Assembly: GCA_911728455.2 (NCBI GenBank)
Contig: OU452225.1
Span: 6,670,106-6,734,105 of the forward strand
Length of the DNA: 64,000 nt
Direction: 5' to 3'
Origin: Marthasterias glacialis
Taxonomy: Eukaryota > Echinodermata > Asteroidea > Forcipulatida > Asteriidae
Shown piece after piece: positions 14,101-22,735 of this stretch (positions are counted from its first letter, which is position 1; every line of letters begins with the position of its first letter). The notes below the pieces were generated by a model, which saw only the letters and a program-made list of their open reading frames with translations, was not told the origin of the DNA and ran no database searches. A program made the position numbers and the translations under genes.

Positions 14101-15394
14101 TTTAGAGGTTTCTTGAGTGAGAGAAGGGTTCAAGCAAGTTGCATTTAAGACGTTTTTCTCGTTCCAGTTTGATTCCGTCTCATTCATTTTGAAATCTCCA
14201 GTGCAGTTCGTCGAGAAATATTGGTATACCTGCCACGTTGTCCCACCGTCTTGGGATTTCTCCAGCCTCATTGCCTCAGGTGGTGGGGATTTGAATCTCA
14301 AGACGATATCTCCTGTAAGGATGTACTTTTTCTTGCCGCGGAGGGACACAGTAATGTTGACGATGTAAGGAGCAGGGTAGGTCATCCAAGGAGAGGACTG
14401 CCAGTAGGTTTGGTCGTCTGGGTCTAGGATGAGGCTGGGTGGATGGGAGATGGAGATATCAGAGGCAAGGCAATTCTCACAAATGAAAGGATCAGTCTGA
14501 AAAAAAAAAGAATCATACGACCATCACATAGTTTGTTTTGTGGATACAAGTAGATATATTTAGGGTCTAGAACATAATCCAAAACAAGTTGATTAACAAA
14601 ATTTGCCAAAAGACTAATCCGAGTATCTCGTTCATGGGCGGTTACACCACCGCAGCTTTGGCAGATGCACATGCGCGTCTATGCACATGCACTGAGAATC
14701 CTCCATGCTGATTGGTCCATATGCACGGCTGGCATGATATTGTCGTGTCGCGCCCGCGTGCGGTGGCCATAACTGCGGTGGTGTAAACCACCATCAACGA
14801 GCGCTGCTTTGATTAGTGTTATTGGTAACAAACTTTAGTAGAGCCACTACATGTTATAATTACTTATAGAGAAATGAAGAATGTTTGAGAAAATGGCGAA
14901 TTAATATGCTACATTTTAACAATCGACCACCAAATTTAAAAAGAGTCACTAACCAAAGCGCAGATATTTTTCTTTGGGATGTTAAATGATTTGTAACAAC
15001 TCAAGTTAATTTCAATAAAAGGTAATTAGTAGCAAGTGTACTTTAACATTTCATATTTGATGATATGATTAATAATAAAGCAAAATTTAAGAATGGCCAC
15101 CAGAGCTTCAAAAAGTACCACTAACCATAGAGCAGATTGTTTCCATCCCCTGCATCCCACATGTGGCATCCTCAGGTGCCACAGTAACCATTGCCATGTC
15201 TTGATCATAGAGCTGATGTAAGGTCACCGGCTGAGATGGCTCATACTGCCATAAAGTCTGTGCATCAGTGAGGTGAGGTACCAGCAAAAGTAGTAGCAGG
15301 AGTGGGATTGGCCAGAATGGGGACCACCAATAGGGGTAGCACTTAGAAGACTGATTGCTCATAGTCAATACGGTTAGTTTGACAGCGTGTTTTC
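2010..15394 (-). CDS. Netrin-G-like protein, partial gene (3' end leaves the window)
   Basis: Four exons recognised: 15,126-15,394 (ATG at 15,362), 13,847-14,496, 12,966-13,153 and 2,010-2,159. All phases agree and give about 408 residues in the window. Order: signal peptide (1-~34); laminin N-terminal domain (~60-295) with CGMQGMETIC, YWQSSPW, VNITVSL, RLEKSQDGGTTWQVYQY, FLMVTDLRLVLMRPQ and YAIYSIDADL; one eight-cysteine laminin-EGF repeat (~297-357) ending PWQPGSYLPIPTGTANEC; then a Ser/Thr/Asn linker and an EGF module. The laminin-EGF tail is the form I associate with netrin-Gs rather than classical netrins or laminins. Netrin-Gs are GPI-anchored synaptic ligands in vertebrates. Vertebrate members have three laminin-EGF repeats before the EGF; only one is seen here, so exons may be missed in the 10.8-kb intron or truly absent. 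The C-terminus and anchor are outside the window or unrecognised. The laminin-superfamily call is firm; the netrin-G subclass is inferred. Confidence 0.75.
2228..2330 (-). repeat. SINE family D fragment
   Basis: Contains GTGAACAAAGACAAATTTACTGG and GAGGGATTTGAACCTG, the reverse complement of the B-box end and the adjoining body of family D (compare 2,628-2,745 and 12,669-12,800). The head is degenerate. Confidence 0.5.
2628..2745 (-). repeat. tRNA-derived SINE, family D, copy (minus)
   Basis: The reverse complement gives GGTTGGATAGCTCAGTTGG followed by a B-box-like GGTTCAAATCC and CAGTCAATTTTC. It matches the plus-strand copy at 12,669-12,800. The anticodon stem does not pair properly, so it is not a tRNA gene. 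Confidence 0.7.
3351..3410 (-). repeat. GGCCTGAT-type MITE fragment
   Basis: Contains the core GGGCACCAAGGCAATGACCAG and GGCATGGAGG, the reverse complement of the core of the complete element at 4,248-4,409. No termini are present. Confidence 0.65.
3713..4080. mobile_element. MITE family 1 (AAAGCCCC termini), copy 1
   Basis: About 368 bp with terminal inverted repeats: AAAGCCCCAGCTCAATTTTG at the left and the complement of CAATATTGAGCTGGGGCTTT at the right. It contains a conserved interior hairpin, TTTTCGTCTCAGTGAGATGAAAA. Other copies are at 46,964-47,307 and 61,398-61,762 in the opposite orientation. There is no coding capacity, so it is a non-autonomous DNA transposon. The target duplication is unresolved; TTA lies next to the ends. 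Confidence 0.8.
4248..4409. mobile_element. GGCCTGAT-type MITE, complete copy
   Basis: 162 bp. The ends are GGCCTGATACTTCA and TGAAGCAATCAGGCC, which are imperfect inverted repeats. The core carries repeated TTGCCTTGGTGCCC and AAGAAAATGCCTTGGTGCCC. At least ten full or partial relatives lie in the window (3,351; 21,289; 30,716; 31,648; 43,167; 55,395; 56,994; 59,385; 60,390), making it one of the most abundant families here. Confidence 0.75.
5439..5680 (-). CDS. Exon-like segment with stop, unknown protein (possible nested gene)
   Basis: Minus-strand segment opening at TTTAAGCAG|AGAATGCTGCC and ending at a TAA at 5,439-5,441. Entered after one carried-over base it encodes 80 residues plus stop, non-repetitive in composition (e.g. 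GYGVVGIHQTLHQCFVDFSF, NFKNYDDLCDFTIRIVPLNE). It is phase-compatible with the signal-peptide-like exon at 10,380-10,485 and also with the laminin-EGF exon at 12,966. I do not recognise the family. It could be the last exon of a small gene nested in the netrin-G intron, an alternative 3' exon, or a chance open frame. Confidence 0.3.
6955..7140 (-). repeat. tRNA-derived SINE, family C, copy 2
   Basis: The minus strand carries CAGTTGGTAAGACATCTGC, B box GGTTCGAATCC, then CCTGTGAATTTTTTTCACAG and ATCGATGTATGG, matching 1,785-1,985. A second tRNA-like B box (GGTTCGAATCC) at about 6,921-6,931 on the plus strand and the repeated TGGGTTCGA at 7,139-7,160 show duplicated SINE fragments. Confidence 0.75.
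7480..7612 (+). repeat. 16-bp tandem repeat
   Basis: About seven units of ATGTTCTGACAACCCT (variants with CCGAC and partial units) lie in tandem. Immediately after, at 7,655-7,700, the sequence carries CAGGGTGTCAGAACATGGGG, so the array is followed by partly inverted units. Confidence 0.8.
8290..9115 (+). mobile_element. L2/CR1-like LINE 3' fragment
   Basis: Plus-strand frames at 8,290-8,480 encode PYNPSRQLHSENLNLLVKPK and DRSFSHAAICNKL. After frameshifts and stops comes a remnant FKKNLKTHLF (8,521-8,550). This order (R-LRS--LLV-P---DRSFSHAA, then a K-LKTHLF tail) is typical of the C-terminus of L2/CR1-type non-LTR retrotransposon reverse transcriptases. A T-rich 3'UTR follows, with a probable end at the AATAATAA-type tail near 9,100-9,115. 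It is truncated at the 5' end and decayed. Confidence 0.65.
9231..9874. mobile_element. TIR element (GCSGTGTTCGCATTGG ends), 644 bp, with nested MITE
   Basis: The left end GCCGTGTTCGCATTGGATTA and the reverse complement of the right end (GCGGTGTTCGCATTGGACTA) match at 18 of 20 positions. No coding region is seen. A different MITE occupies 9,574-9,723 inside it, so this element is the older insertion. Confidence 0.7.
9574..9723. mobile_element. MITE family (GGGCTCGATTTCACAAAG ends), nested copy
   Basis: About 150 bp. The left end GGGCTCGATTTCACAAAG pairs with the right end CTTTGTGAAATTGACCCC. The interior GTGTGATGTCACAATACAAA is shared with a second copy at 23,064-23,186. Confidence 0.8.
10380..10485 (-). 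CDS. Candidate first coding exon with signal peptide (nested gene)
   Basis: An ATG in fair context (ACGATGG) at 10,485 starts MERRTVWKWCASFALMLIVF and continues MQLPILVKPQNTTVA to a donor GCAG|GTATAC at 10,380 (one base carried over). The basic N-terminus and hydrophobic core look like a signal peptide or signal anchor. The next phase-compatible exon-like segment on the same strand is 5,439-5,680. The frame is open upstream to 10,668, so the start is a choice. No homologue is recognised. Confidence 0.3.
12054..12387. mobile_element. Possible hAT-type non-autonomous element
   Basis: The right end AGTGACGCCGCTG reads CAGCGGCGTCACT in reverse, the hAT-style CAG-GGCG terminus. The interior (AGATTAAAAATTACAAGAATAAA, AGCTTTTATGTAGTAATTT) is shared with 49,620-49,700, which is preceded by a hAT-like CAGTGGCGTATAGG at 49,325. 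An 8-bp duplication was not confirmed. Confidence 0.4.
12669..12840 (+). repeat. tRNA-derived SINE, family D, plus copy
   Basis: The head GGGCTGGATAGCTCAGTTGG TAGAGCGC, B box GGTTCAAATCC and CCAGTCAATTTTTC are followed by a body with CCCAGTCAGTTTCCCTCATGG that recurs at 62,240-62,275. The anticodon arm does not fold as a canonical tRNA. An inverted B-box segment lies just upstream (12,590-12,610), so two copies may have inserted head to head. Confidence 0.75.
12966..13153 (-). CDS. Netrin-G-like gene: laminin-EGF exon
   Basis: Acceptor GATTCGTTGAAG and donor TAAAG|GTAAGG. It encodes one laminin-type EGF repeat with all eight cysteines (CDC..GTKC..QCNC..SCQRC..EC). The conserved segment PWQPGSYLPIPTGTANEC is characteristic of netrin-G first LE repeats. 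It is entered after two carried-over bases and leaves one, which fits both neighbouring exons. Confidence 0.85.
13532..13728. mobile_element. MITE with TTAA target duplication
   Basis: 197 bp flanked on both sides by TTAA (13,528-13,531 and 13,729-13,732). The inverted ends AGGGGCTGTGTCATCATGG and the complement of TCATGATGACACAGCCCCT match almost perfectly. TTAA duplication is the hallmark of piggyBac-type targets. It lies in the intron between the LamNT and laminin-EGF exons. Confidence 0.8.
13847..14496 (-). CDS. Netrin-G-like gene: laminin N-terminal (LamNT) exon
   Basis: Acceptor TTTTTTTTTTCAG|ACTG, donor TTAAG|GTATGA; 650 bp, phase 0 in and phase 2 out. It encodes most of a LamNT domain: TDPFICENC, a HPP motif, YWQSSPWMTYPAPYIVNITV, EAMRLEKSQDGGTTWQVYQY and FLMVTDLRLVLMRP. 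Sequons include NITV, NCTG, NETE and NLTE. One large exon carrying the LamNT core is also typical of vertebrate netrin-G genes. Confidence 0.85.
14613..14817. mobile_element. GC-rich MITE family 3 (CACCACCGCAGC arms), copy 1
   Basis: Inverted ends: ACTAATCCGAG...ACACCACCGCAGC at the left and the complement of GCGGTGGTGTAAAC...GATTAGT at the right. It has a CpG-rich interior with GCTGATTGG. Copies are at 41,610-41,812 and 43,937-44,128. It is far more GC-rich than the surrounding DNA and lies in intron 1 of the netrin-G-like gene. Confidence 0.8.
15126..15394 (-). CDS. Netrin-G-like gene: 5'UTR + signal-peptide exon
   Basis: Acceptor GTTTTTTTTTTAG|GAAAAC, so at least one upstream non-coding exon is expected. 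The ATG at 15,362 gives MSNQSSKCYPYWW followed by WPIPLLLLLLLVP, a strong signal peptide with likely cleavage after LTDA. The exon ends CGMQGMETICSM|GTTAGT in phase 0. The frame is open further upstream, but that stretch is intron or poly-T and not coding. Confidence 0.75.
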
Positions 15395-15399
15395 CTAAA

Positions 15400-17160
15400 A
15401 AAAAAACTTTAAAAAAAAAGAAATAATTTTTTTTAAAATCATTTCCGCAAAATAAACACACTACAATGCAATATTTCCAACATGACCCTGATGTTGACAC
15501 TGACAAGCAAACACCTGAAAATGTCCATTTAAAGCTTCTTGTAAATGATCCATCTGAGGCATGGCAAACTTGGAAAACCATAGGGTAAAGGGTCATCAAT
15601 GTGGTGTCTGGAGGCACTTGGTGTAATGGGTGCAAAATGAAGAAAAAAAATGTCCATTACCACACTGGAAAGTCCAAACAAAAGGAAGCACAGTCAACTC
15701 CTTCATCAGTTTAAAGCATGAAAAGTGTTATAGGGCAGAGTATATCTAAAGTCCCTGTTCCTGAAGAAACGAACAAACTTGATAAATTAAAGCTCCGTCC
15801 CAAGCTGAAGTACCAGCAAAGAGTGATAAATCAGCAGTAGCCCCATACAACACCGTGGGTTGAGACTAAAAAGGAACGAACTACTATCCTGTAGTCATCA
15901 GATAGTTTAGAGCAATTCATCATGTCTCTGTTGACCAAAATCCAACTTCACACATCCAATCAATTTTACGGATTCTAAAAAAAAAAAAGTTTCTCAAACT
16001 GTGTGACAACTTTTGAAACAATATCTGAAGAATAAATCCATGGGTTCCACACTGTTGTCTTCCAGAGGTAGTCAACAAATATGCGTGTTAAATGTGGAAT
16101 TTTTCAATGATGGGTAATCTCCAGATATACAGCATTTCAATTCCAGTCGTTATTTACCCAGAGCCTCTTGCCCAACTTACTCATGGTTTCCCAAGCATTA
16201 CTTAGAGTTTTGAAGTTCATTTCAAAGACCACAAGTGTAGGTTTTGTTGTGAGATCCACTGTCCAGTAAGTCAACACCATGGGTGAGCAGTGAGAATTTC
16301 CCCCACGACACTGGGAGCAAAACTCTACACTAGCTCTTGCTTGACGATTCTAACAGCAAGTCACTGTGGTCAACATTAAGCCAACATCTCTTAACTTGAA
16401 CCCAAGTGATACCATGGACGTTAGTGGTAGGTGTAGAACTTCTCCCCGGGGGCTTTAAAAGTGTGCCTGCTTCCAAAAAGACGACTGTTACCATGAACTG
16501 TAAGCTTGTAACTGTGTCATCATCGTCATCATGATTTTGACAACGCTGCAGCAACTAATTTCATCAATCCCTTCTGTTGGCAACATGTGTTCTTACATCT
16601 AATTGAAAAGAATTCTCTGCTGAACACCTATTAATATATCCCCAAAATGCACTGATTTACTTTCACAATGGAACAGTCCATTGTCTGCACACACATATGG
16701 ATTGTTTGATGACAATGGGCTTTCACAGTCAACCTGACAAATTTCTGTGTGTTACCTTGATTGTTAACCATTCACAGGGAGCTAACAAATCGGACTTAAT
16801 TTTTTTTTCTTCATGTCACTGTAGAATTAATATTCCATATTCTGAAACTAAAATTTTACATAAAAAGTCCCCCCGATGAATTCACCTGACTGTAACCCAC
16901 ATTATTTGAATTGATGTAATTAAATATTTTCGCCTCAATGTTTGCTTACCAGGCTGACAACATGCCTGGCATCTGCGTTAGAAAGAACTTATATAATGGA
17001 ATATGGGAATATTAATTCCCCTTGTTCGTTAATCAAACACCACCTGTTGTACATTGTGCAGGAAGAAAGAATGACAGTAAAACCATACTGTATAGATCCT
17101 CGGTCTTTAGTGGCATCTGCACACAATATACGCTTACGACTAGTTTAAAGGGGGTGTACA
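15400..17160. other. Upstream of the netrin-G-like gene, no gene recognised
   Basis: Unique-looking AT-rich sequence with no coherent exon found. It should hold the upstream non-coding exon and promoter of the netrin-G-like gene, but neither can be placed by eye. Confidence 0.3.
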
Positions 17161-17166
17161 ATATTA

Positions 17167-18178
17167 ATTTAATATAACACACCTCTTACAGGTTCTGTAT
17201 TCTGGTTGGCTGAAACACGGTCACATGGGTTTAACTAATATAGGCAAGTGCATGAGATTTACGCCACCGTGAAGTAGAGGAGTGTCAAAACATCGCGGGC
17301 GCGTAATTTGCAGAAAAAAAAGTTTCCGAATGGGCATAATACTCAAAATGTTTTACTGTTACAGTGCCCTCTCATGATGTGAACAGTAAACAGCAACTAA
17401 ACAACTGAATCTATCGTTAAATTGCTTGTGAGTTAATTCAGCTGAAAAACCCTACTTTGTATTTTTCTTTATTGCTATTACTATCTTTATTTTTTCCCTT
17501 CATATTTATGACTGAGGTGTGTTATAAAACACATATGGACTGGCATAATTCGGTCACTAGTGCTGGTCTGTCTCCCCATCAGGGCTGTGAGTGACCAAAC
17601 AAGGGTCCTTTATATTTTCTTTGGCCTTTAGCCTCGGGGAAATAGAACTCTCTTCTGGTCACTCAAAGTCCCACAGGGTGCATAGACAAGCACTAGTGAC
17701 CTAATTGCCAGTCCATATGTATGTGTTAATATACACATATGGACCGGCATTATTCGGGCAATAGTGCACGTCTATGAACCCCTCCGGCCTGTGAGTGACC
17801 AGGAGAGGGTCCTAAATAGGACCCTCTCCTGGTCACTCACAGGCCCGAGGGGTGCATAGCCGTGCACTATTCCCCGAATAATGCCAGTCCATATGTGTTT
17901 TATAACACACCTCAGTCCAAAATGTCGGTTAAAAGAGTAAATCGCGTTTTTTTGGCCGGAGATTCTTCTCGATCCGCAGACGCCTTTGTTCTGTTGAGGG
18001 CGCTCTTTACCAGTCAATAGTTTTGGGGTTTTTGAAACTATTTCCTGCTTTGTGAACTATTTCCCCCAAATGAAGCGCGTGTGGTGCAGATTTCCTGCAC
18101 TAGGCTATATTAGTTCACCCCACGCGACCGTGTTTCAGCCAATCAGGATAAAGAATCAGGGAGAGGTGTGTTATAATA
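17167..18178. mobile_element. Composite palindromic element (unit - hairpin - hairpin - inverted unit)
   Basis: A ~360-bp unit with TATAACACACCTC / GAGGTGTGTTATA ends (17,167-17,527) is followed by hairpin P1 (17,530-17,722), hairpin P2 (17,733-17,898) and a second unit in inverted orientation (17,900-18,178). Shared motifs of the two outer units include AAACACGGTCACATGG versus CGACCGTGTTTCAGCC, and TGGTTGGCTGAAAC versus GTTTCAGCCAATCA. The whole is roughly a 1-kb inverted repeat with no coding capacity. A half-structure is at 19,339-19,819. Confidence 0.75.
17733..17898. repeat. Near-perfect 166-bp hairpin (P2)
   Basis: The arms ACACATATGGACCGGCATTA... and ...TAATGCCAGTCCATATGTGT meet at GGTCCTAAATAGGACC with only about 4 unpaired bases. 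Each arm is about 80 bp with few mismatches and includes CTGTGAGTGACCAGGAGAGG. Confidence 0.9.
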
Positions 18179-18186
18179 AAGTCTAT

Positions 18187-18323
18187 GGCCCTTTTTCGAA
18201 ACCACGGCTAGGCTCTGACTCCGGCTCCATCATGTAAATTTCAAAGGGGACTTCTAACAAGCGGACGGTGCTGAAGCCAGAGCTGAGGCCTAGGCTTTGG
18301 TTTTGAAAAAAAAAAGGGGGGCC
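18187..18323. mobile_element. Short MITE (GGCCCTTTTTCGAAACC ends)
   Basis: The left end GGCCCTTTTTCGAAACCACG GCTAGGCTCTGACTCCGGC is imperfectly complementary to the right end (GCCAGAGCTGAGGCCTAGGC TTTGGTTTTG...GGGGGGCC). A related half-element with GGAGCCTAAGCCGGAGCCC is at about 45,405-45,480. Confidence 0.65.
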
Positions 18324-19338
18324 TTTGTATTCCAAACTTCAGGTTTTCAAGCTACATTATCAGTATTATTTTTCTTACTACATCGATGAAAAAAGGAATG
18401 CCTTTATAAAAGGGAACTTCATCACTGACGCCCGAGAAACCTTCAAACAGGGTACGAAACAGAAATATTGGGTACACCCTACTCCTCTATACCTGTACTG
18501 CCTACTTCAATTCAATTCAATTCATTTTATTTGGCAAAAAATAAGAATACAAAGAGACACTGTACATAAGAAATAAATCCTTACTTGTGTGTGTGTGTGT
18601 GTGGGTTGTGTTGTCATTTAGCCTTTGACAAAGCTCTGCTAGGGTTGAAACATGAGGCAATTACCAATTTTGTTTCCGTTTTTACCACAGGTCCACAGGT
18701 CTTGGTTGGTAAGCAGTTTTCAACAGCTAATTATATTTTCTCAAAACAAAAAATTATTACAAATACCAAGGATAGCCCCCCCCCCTCGAAAAAGCTGTTA
18801 AACATGGCTTTTTCCATGGCTAATTTTTTCTCTCTTGACTTTGACAGTATTTCGAAAAAAATCCTCTGGATCAAGGATTGGTACATGTATGAACTTTAAA
18901 ATCAGAGAGCTTTCATTATTCAATTTAAATATGCAACCTTAGAAAAAGAAGACCAAAATACAAAGTAAGCAAAATATACCCTAGGATGATTTCACAGCTA
19001 TAAAACAATACACACAATTTACATCGGTCGTATTCTTAGTAAAGTTTATTTCAAAACTGCATTTCAAATATAATAGAATACTATTGCTTCTGTTGGTCCA
19101 AACCATCACAGTACATTACAGTAATCAATATTTGATACAAGGATTCCAAAGAGGATATCAACAAGCTTTTAAGGACAACTTTATAAAATTATTGATAATT
19201 AATACAGTGAGATATTTACATTCAATATATTTTTCATAATTATATACACTAATCATACATTATAAAGAAGCTTACACTTGGGTTAAAAAGGCGTCTATTG
19301 ACCGCCTTGCATCAGCATCACACGCGGCTACTGTCTAT

Positions 19339-19819
19339 TATAACACAACTCTTCCTGGTTCTTTATCCTAATTGGCTGAACTAATATAGCCTAGTGCATG
19401 AAATCTGCACCACCGTGAACTTGACATGCGTCAACGCACCGCACGCGCTTCATTTGGGGGAAATAGTTCGCAAAGTGGGAAATAGTTTCAAAAACTCCAA
19501 AACTATTGACTGGTAAGCAGCGCCCTCAAGAGGTTTACAATGTTCATAACAGTTTACATTTGTAAAAACCGTGCGTCCTGAAAGTATATATTTTTTCACA
19601 TGACATTTTGGACTGAGGTGTGTTATAAAACACAATTAGACCGGCATTATTCGGGCAATAGTGCACGTCTATGCACCCCTCGGGCCTGTGGGTGACCAGG
19701 AGAGGGTCCTATTTCCCTCGACCTTCGGCCTCGGGAAATAGGACCCTCTCCTGGTCACTCACAGGCTCTCAGGGTGCACAGACGTGCACTATTGCCCTCA
19801 TTGCCAGTCCATATGTGTA
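19339..19819. mobile_element. Half copy of the composite palindromic element (unit + hairpin P3)
   Basis: The unit with ends TATAACACAACTC / GAGGTGTGTTATA (19,339-19,627) is followed directly by a 190-bp hairpin (19,630-19,819) whose arms match P1 and P2 (TGGGTGACCAGGAGAGGGTC). No second unit follows. The sequence inside the unit (GGGGGAAATAGTTCGCAAAG) is shared with 18,045-18,070 in inverse. Confidence 0.75.
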
Positions 19820-20700
19820 TACTATGCTCGCCATTTTGGGAACCAAATTACACATACAAATAATGGTAAAGGTGTAATTAAACGCCGCAACATGCATCGT
19901 CTAAATTGTGAACTACAATGTAAACCACAAAGAGAAATTGACTCCCAAAATGGTGCAATCAAGATTACTGTGATGATGACGTCAGGTAAATTGGGTCAAT
20001 ATACAGTTCCCACTTGACGTCACACACTGTTAAAAGAAAAAAACAATAAATTTAAAAATCATATTTCAAGGAAACAATTCTTGTGTCACTCCCTAGAAAA
20101 TTGTTCTATGGAGATTCTGGTGAGTGACACAAGAAAAGTTTTTCTTGAAACAAGATTTCTTCTGATTTTAGCAGTGCACAGTGTACAGTTGGCCATCTTT
20201 ACGGACAATTAGTCAATTTGTCAATGCACAACTATGCGCAAATACCGCGTTCGGCACGCGGGTGCCCTGTCAGATTCCTTGCATGATTGGTCTGTGAACC
20301 ACTCGATTACATAGAAAAATAAAAACATTTGACGCAGCTCAAACCCAAACGCCAAGTTGCCCGTAAAGATGGTGTACAACGGTACAACAGGAACTATCTA
20401 TTGTGCAGCACTGCTTTCTAAGATTATTCACTTTTTACACCAAAGTTTAGTTAACAGTTTTGAAGATAATTATTGAAACTAGGCCCCTCGAAGTTGCCAT
20501 GATCTAAACAGAGCCGATGAGGGAGTTTGGGGGGGGAGAGAACGATAGGTGGCAGCAGACTTTAAATCAAACATTCTCTGAAATAAGTGAATGCTCAGTT
20601 ACAATCATTGTTAACAGTGGGAAATTACCCCATCTGTCTGCTGCCACCCATCACATCAAAGTCTCCCAATATCTTCACCCAGCTGGGAGCTTAGACCAGG

Positions 20701-21137
20701 GGGGTGTTTTGGCGACCTCGACAAGAAACAAGTTTCTGATGTCAAATTCCCAGACCAGAACAATTTTTGAGAGCTATGCAAAAACGGGGCGGTAACCAGG
20801 AACAGTTTGTGACGCCGGTACATTTCTTAAAAATTAATGTTCTCAAAATGTACAGCCTTCTTTTTATTTTCAAGTAATGGAACTTAGTTTTTGTAATTTT
20901 ATCAACATTGTTGGATTGGTATGCTTTAATATTTTTCATTTTTAAAAGAATTCAGTTGACACTTTTTGTATGTTTGTGGAATCAGCCATCTTGAAACCAA
21001 GCCTATCCGAGCCAACAACTTGGTTACGGTTTGGTCGGAACAGCTGCGTCACTGCGGTTGAACTGAACACGCGAAAATGCCAAACCAATGACCGAAGCTT
21101 AAACTTGTTTCTGGTCGAGGTCGCCAAAACACGCCCC
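20701..21137. mobile_element. TIR element (GTTTTGGCGACCTCGAC ends), 437 bp
   Basis: Left GGGGTGTTTTGGCGACCTCG followed by ACAAGAAACAAGTTT; the complement of the right end gives GGGGCGTGTTTTGGCGACCT CGACCAGAAACAAGTTT. These are inverted repeats of about 36 bp with few mismatches. No transposase is visible. Confidence 0.8.
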
Positions 21138-21288
21138 AAGATGCTGTCTTAGAATAAATCAACCTTGCTTCACTAAATAAGCCAAACCTTTACCTAAACC
21201 AAAATCGGCCTCTTTTTCCCATCAGCATGATGGGCCAGAGCTCTCTGGGCATTATCGATTAGTTTGACCGGAAAAAACAGTTGCAGAT

Positions 21289-21452
21289 CTGATACGTCAC
21301 TGAGGCAATAAGGGAAACTGCCTCCATGCCCCTGGTCATTGCCTTGGTGCCCCTTGAAATGTTCCAGTACAAATTATTTATCACTTTCACAGATGTGCCC
21401 TTTTGTATGAAAAAACTGCCTTGCCCGGACAACACCAGGTATGTATCGGGCC
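21289..21452. mobile_element. GGCCTGAT-type MITE relative
   Basis: Contains GCCCCTGGTCATTGCCTTGG TGCCCCTTGAAATGTTCCAG and a TCGGGCC terminus, matching 4,248-4,409. The left end is degenerate. Confidence 0.65.
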
Positions 21453-22398
21453 TGTAATGGATGTACATGTACATTGTTGTAAACATCTTTTCAAAAAATA
21501 CCCCGGACAGTTTGGGACAATTTGGGCAGTCCTATTGGTTCAAAGGTGGTCACATGACTGTTTGAGACCGGTTTTAAATGGATGATGAAGACATACATGT
21601 AGCTGAAGCTGTGAATGCGCGTTCTACGCTCATATAGCCATATGCGCGTTGGCGCACTAGCGTACGCGGGTGCTTATTTATGCGTAACGCAATCAATACA
21701 TAGCGGTACTCGATGTAAAGTCTTTTAGTATGCGGCATACGTGCAACTGTTGAGCATCGCATACAATTTGACCCTTCGCGAAATGGAGCCTGAGGACATG
21801 ACAGGAATTAAAAAATAAATTTAAAAAAATTTTAAGAGCATTTACGATTGGGAATAAATGAGTAGTGACTCAGTCTTAAACGGCTGTTTAAAACCTTGCC
21901 GGGTTGTAGCCAAGTGATAAAGGACCTCGCCTTACGCTCGGTCCTTTATCACAAGGCCATGACCACTCTTTTATGCCCTTCTTAAGACCAACCCTTCTTG
22001 GCATAACAAAGGTAATTTTCTACAAGCATCTATTGACAATATATATATATGAGTACGATGAACTTGAAAGACACAGCAACTGTTCTATGAGCTATTTAAA
22101 AGGAGTGTTTTAAACTTTAAAGTTAAAAAATATATTTAAAAAAGTAGAGCCTACACTGTACGTGGAGCAAAGAATACACAATGAATTACATAAGACAATA
22201 TGACAAGTTGTGCATGGATTGTTAATAATATAAAGCAAGAATGCACATGTAACGTTATTCTAAGTTATTTGCAGTTAGAACTTCATTTCATTGACATAGA
22301 AAGTTGGAGAGGGATCTCAGGCACTTTGGAATGATTAAATTGACATTTACATGTACCCAATAAATATTTTTGAAATTAAGTCAAGCCCTCATTTATGT

Positions 22399-22735
22399 AA
22401 AGGTAGAATACAGGATTGGTATTTAAAAAAAGATAATAATTGTTATTAGTATCAGTCTGAAGGCTCACTGATTATGAAGTTCATACCAGTACCAATCTTC
22501 CATAGATACTGTCAAATTTGAAGACCCTGATTTTAATTTCGGTTGTAACAATCAGAATAAAGGCAAATGTGTTTATATGCTGAAAATTGTTCACCGTTTT
22601 TCTCTATTTTCTCCCGACTCTGGACGACGGATCGAGCCCAAATTTTCACAGGTTTGTTTTTTTCATGTGTATATTGAACCATACAAAGTAAGAACACTGC
22701 ACTATCAGCTTTACCAATCCTGTATTCTATCTTTA
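22399..22735. mobile_element. MITE family 2 (AAAGGTAGAATACAGGATTGG), copy 1
   Basis: The left terminus AAAGGTAGAATACAGGATTG and the right terminus CAATCCTGTATTCTATCTTT are near-perfect inverted repeats. The interior GAAGTTCATACCAGTACCAA is shared with copy 2 at 55,597-55,965. A partial copy is at 56,594-56,800 and a fragment near 18,870. Confidence 0.85.

Noticed and set aside
15395-15635. N-terminal extension of the netrin-G-like ORF
   Set aside because: The open frame passes through a poly-T tract and splice acceptor (15,395-15,396). The ATG at 15,362 gives a proper signal peptide.
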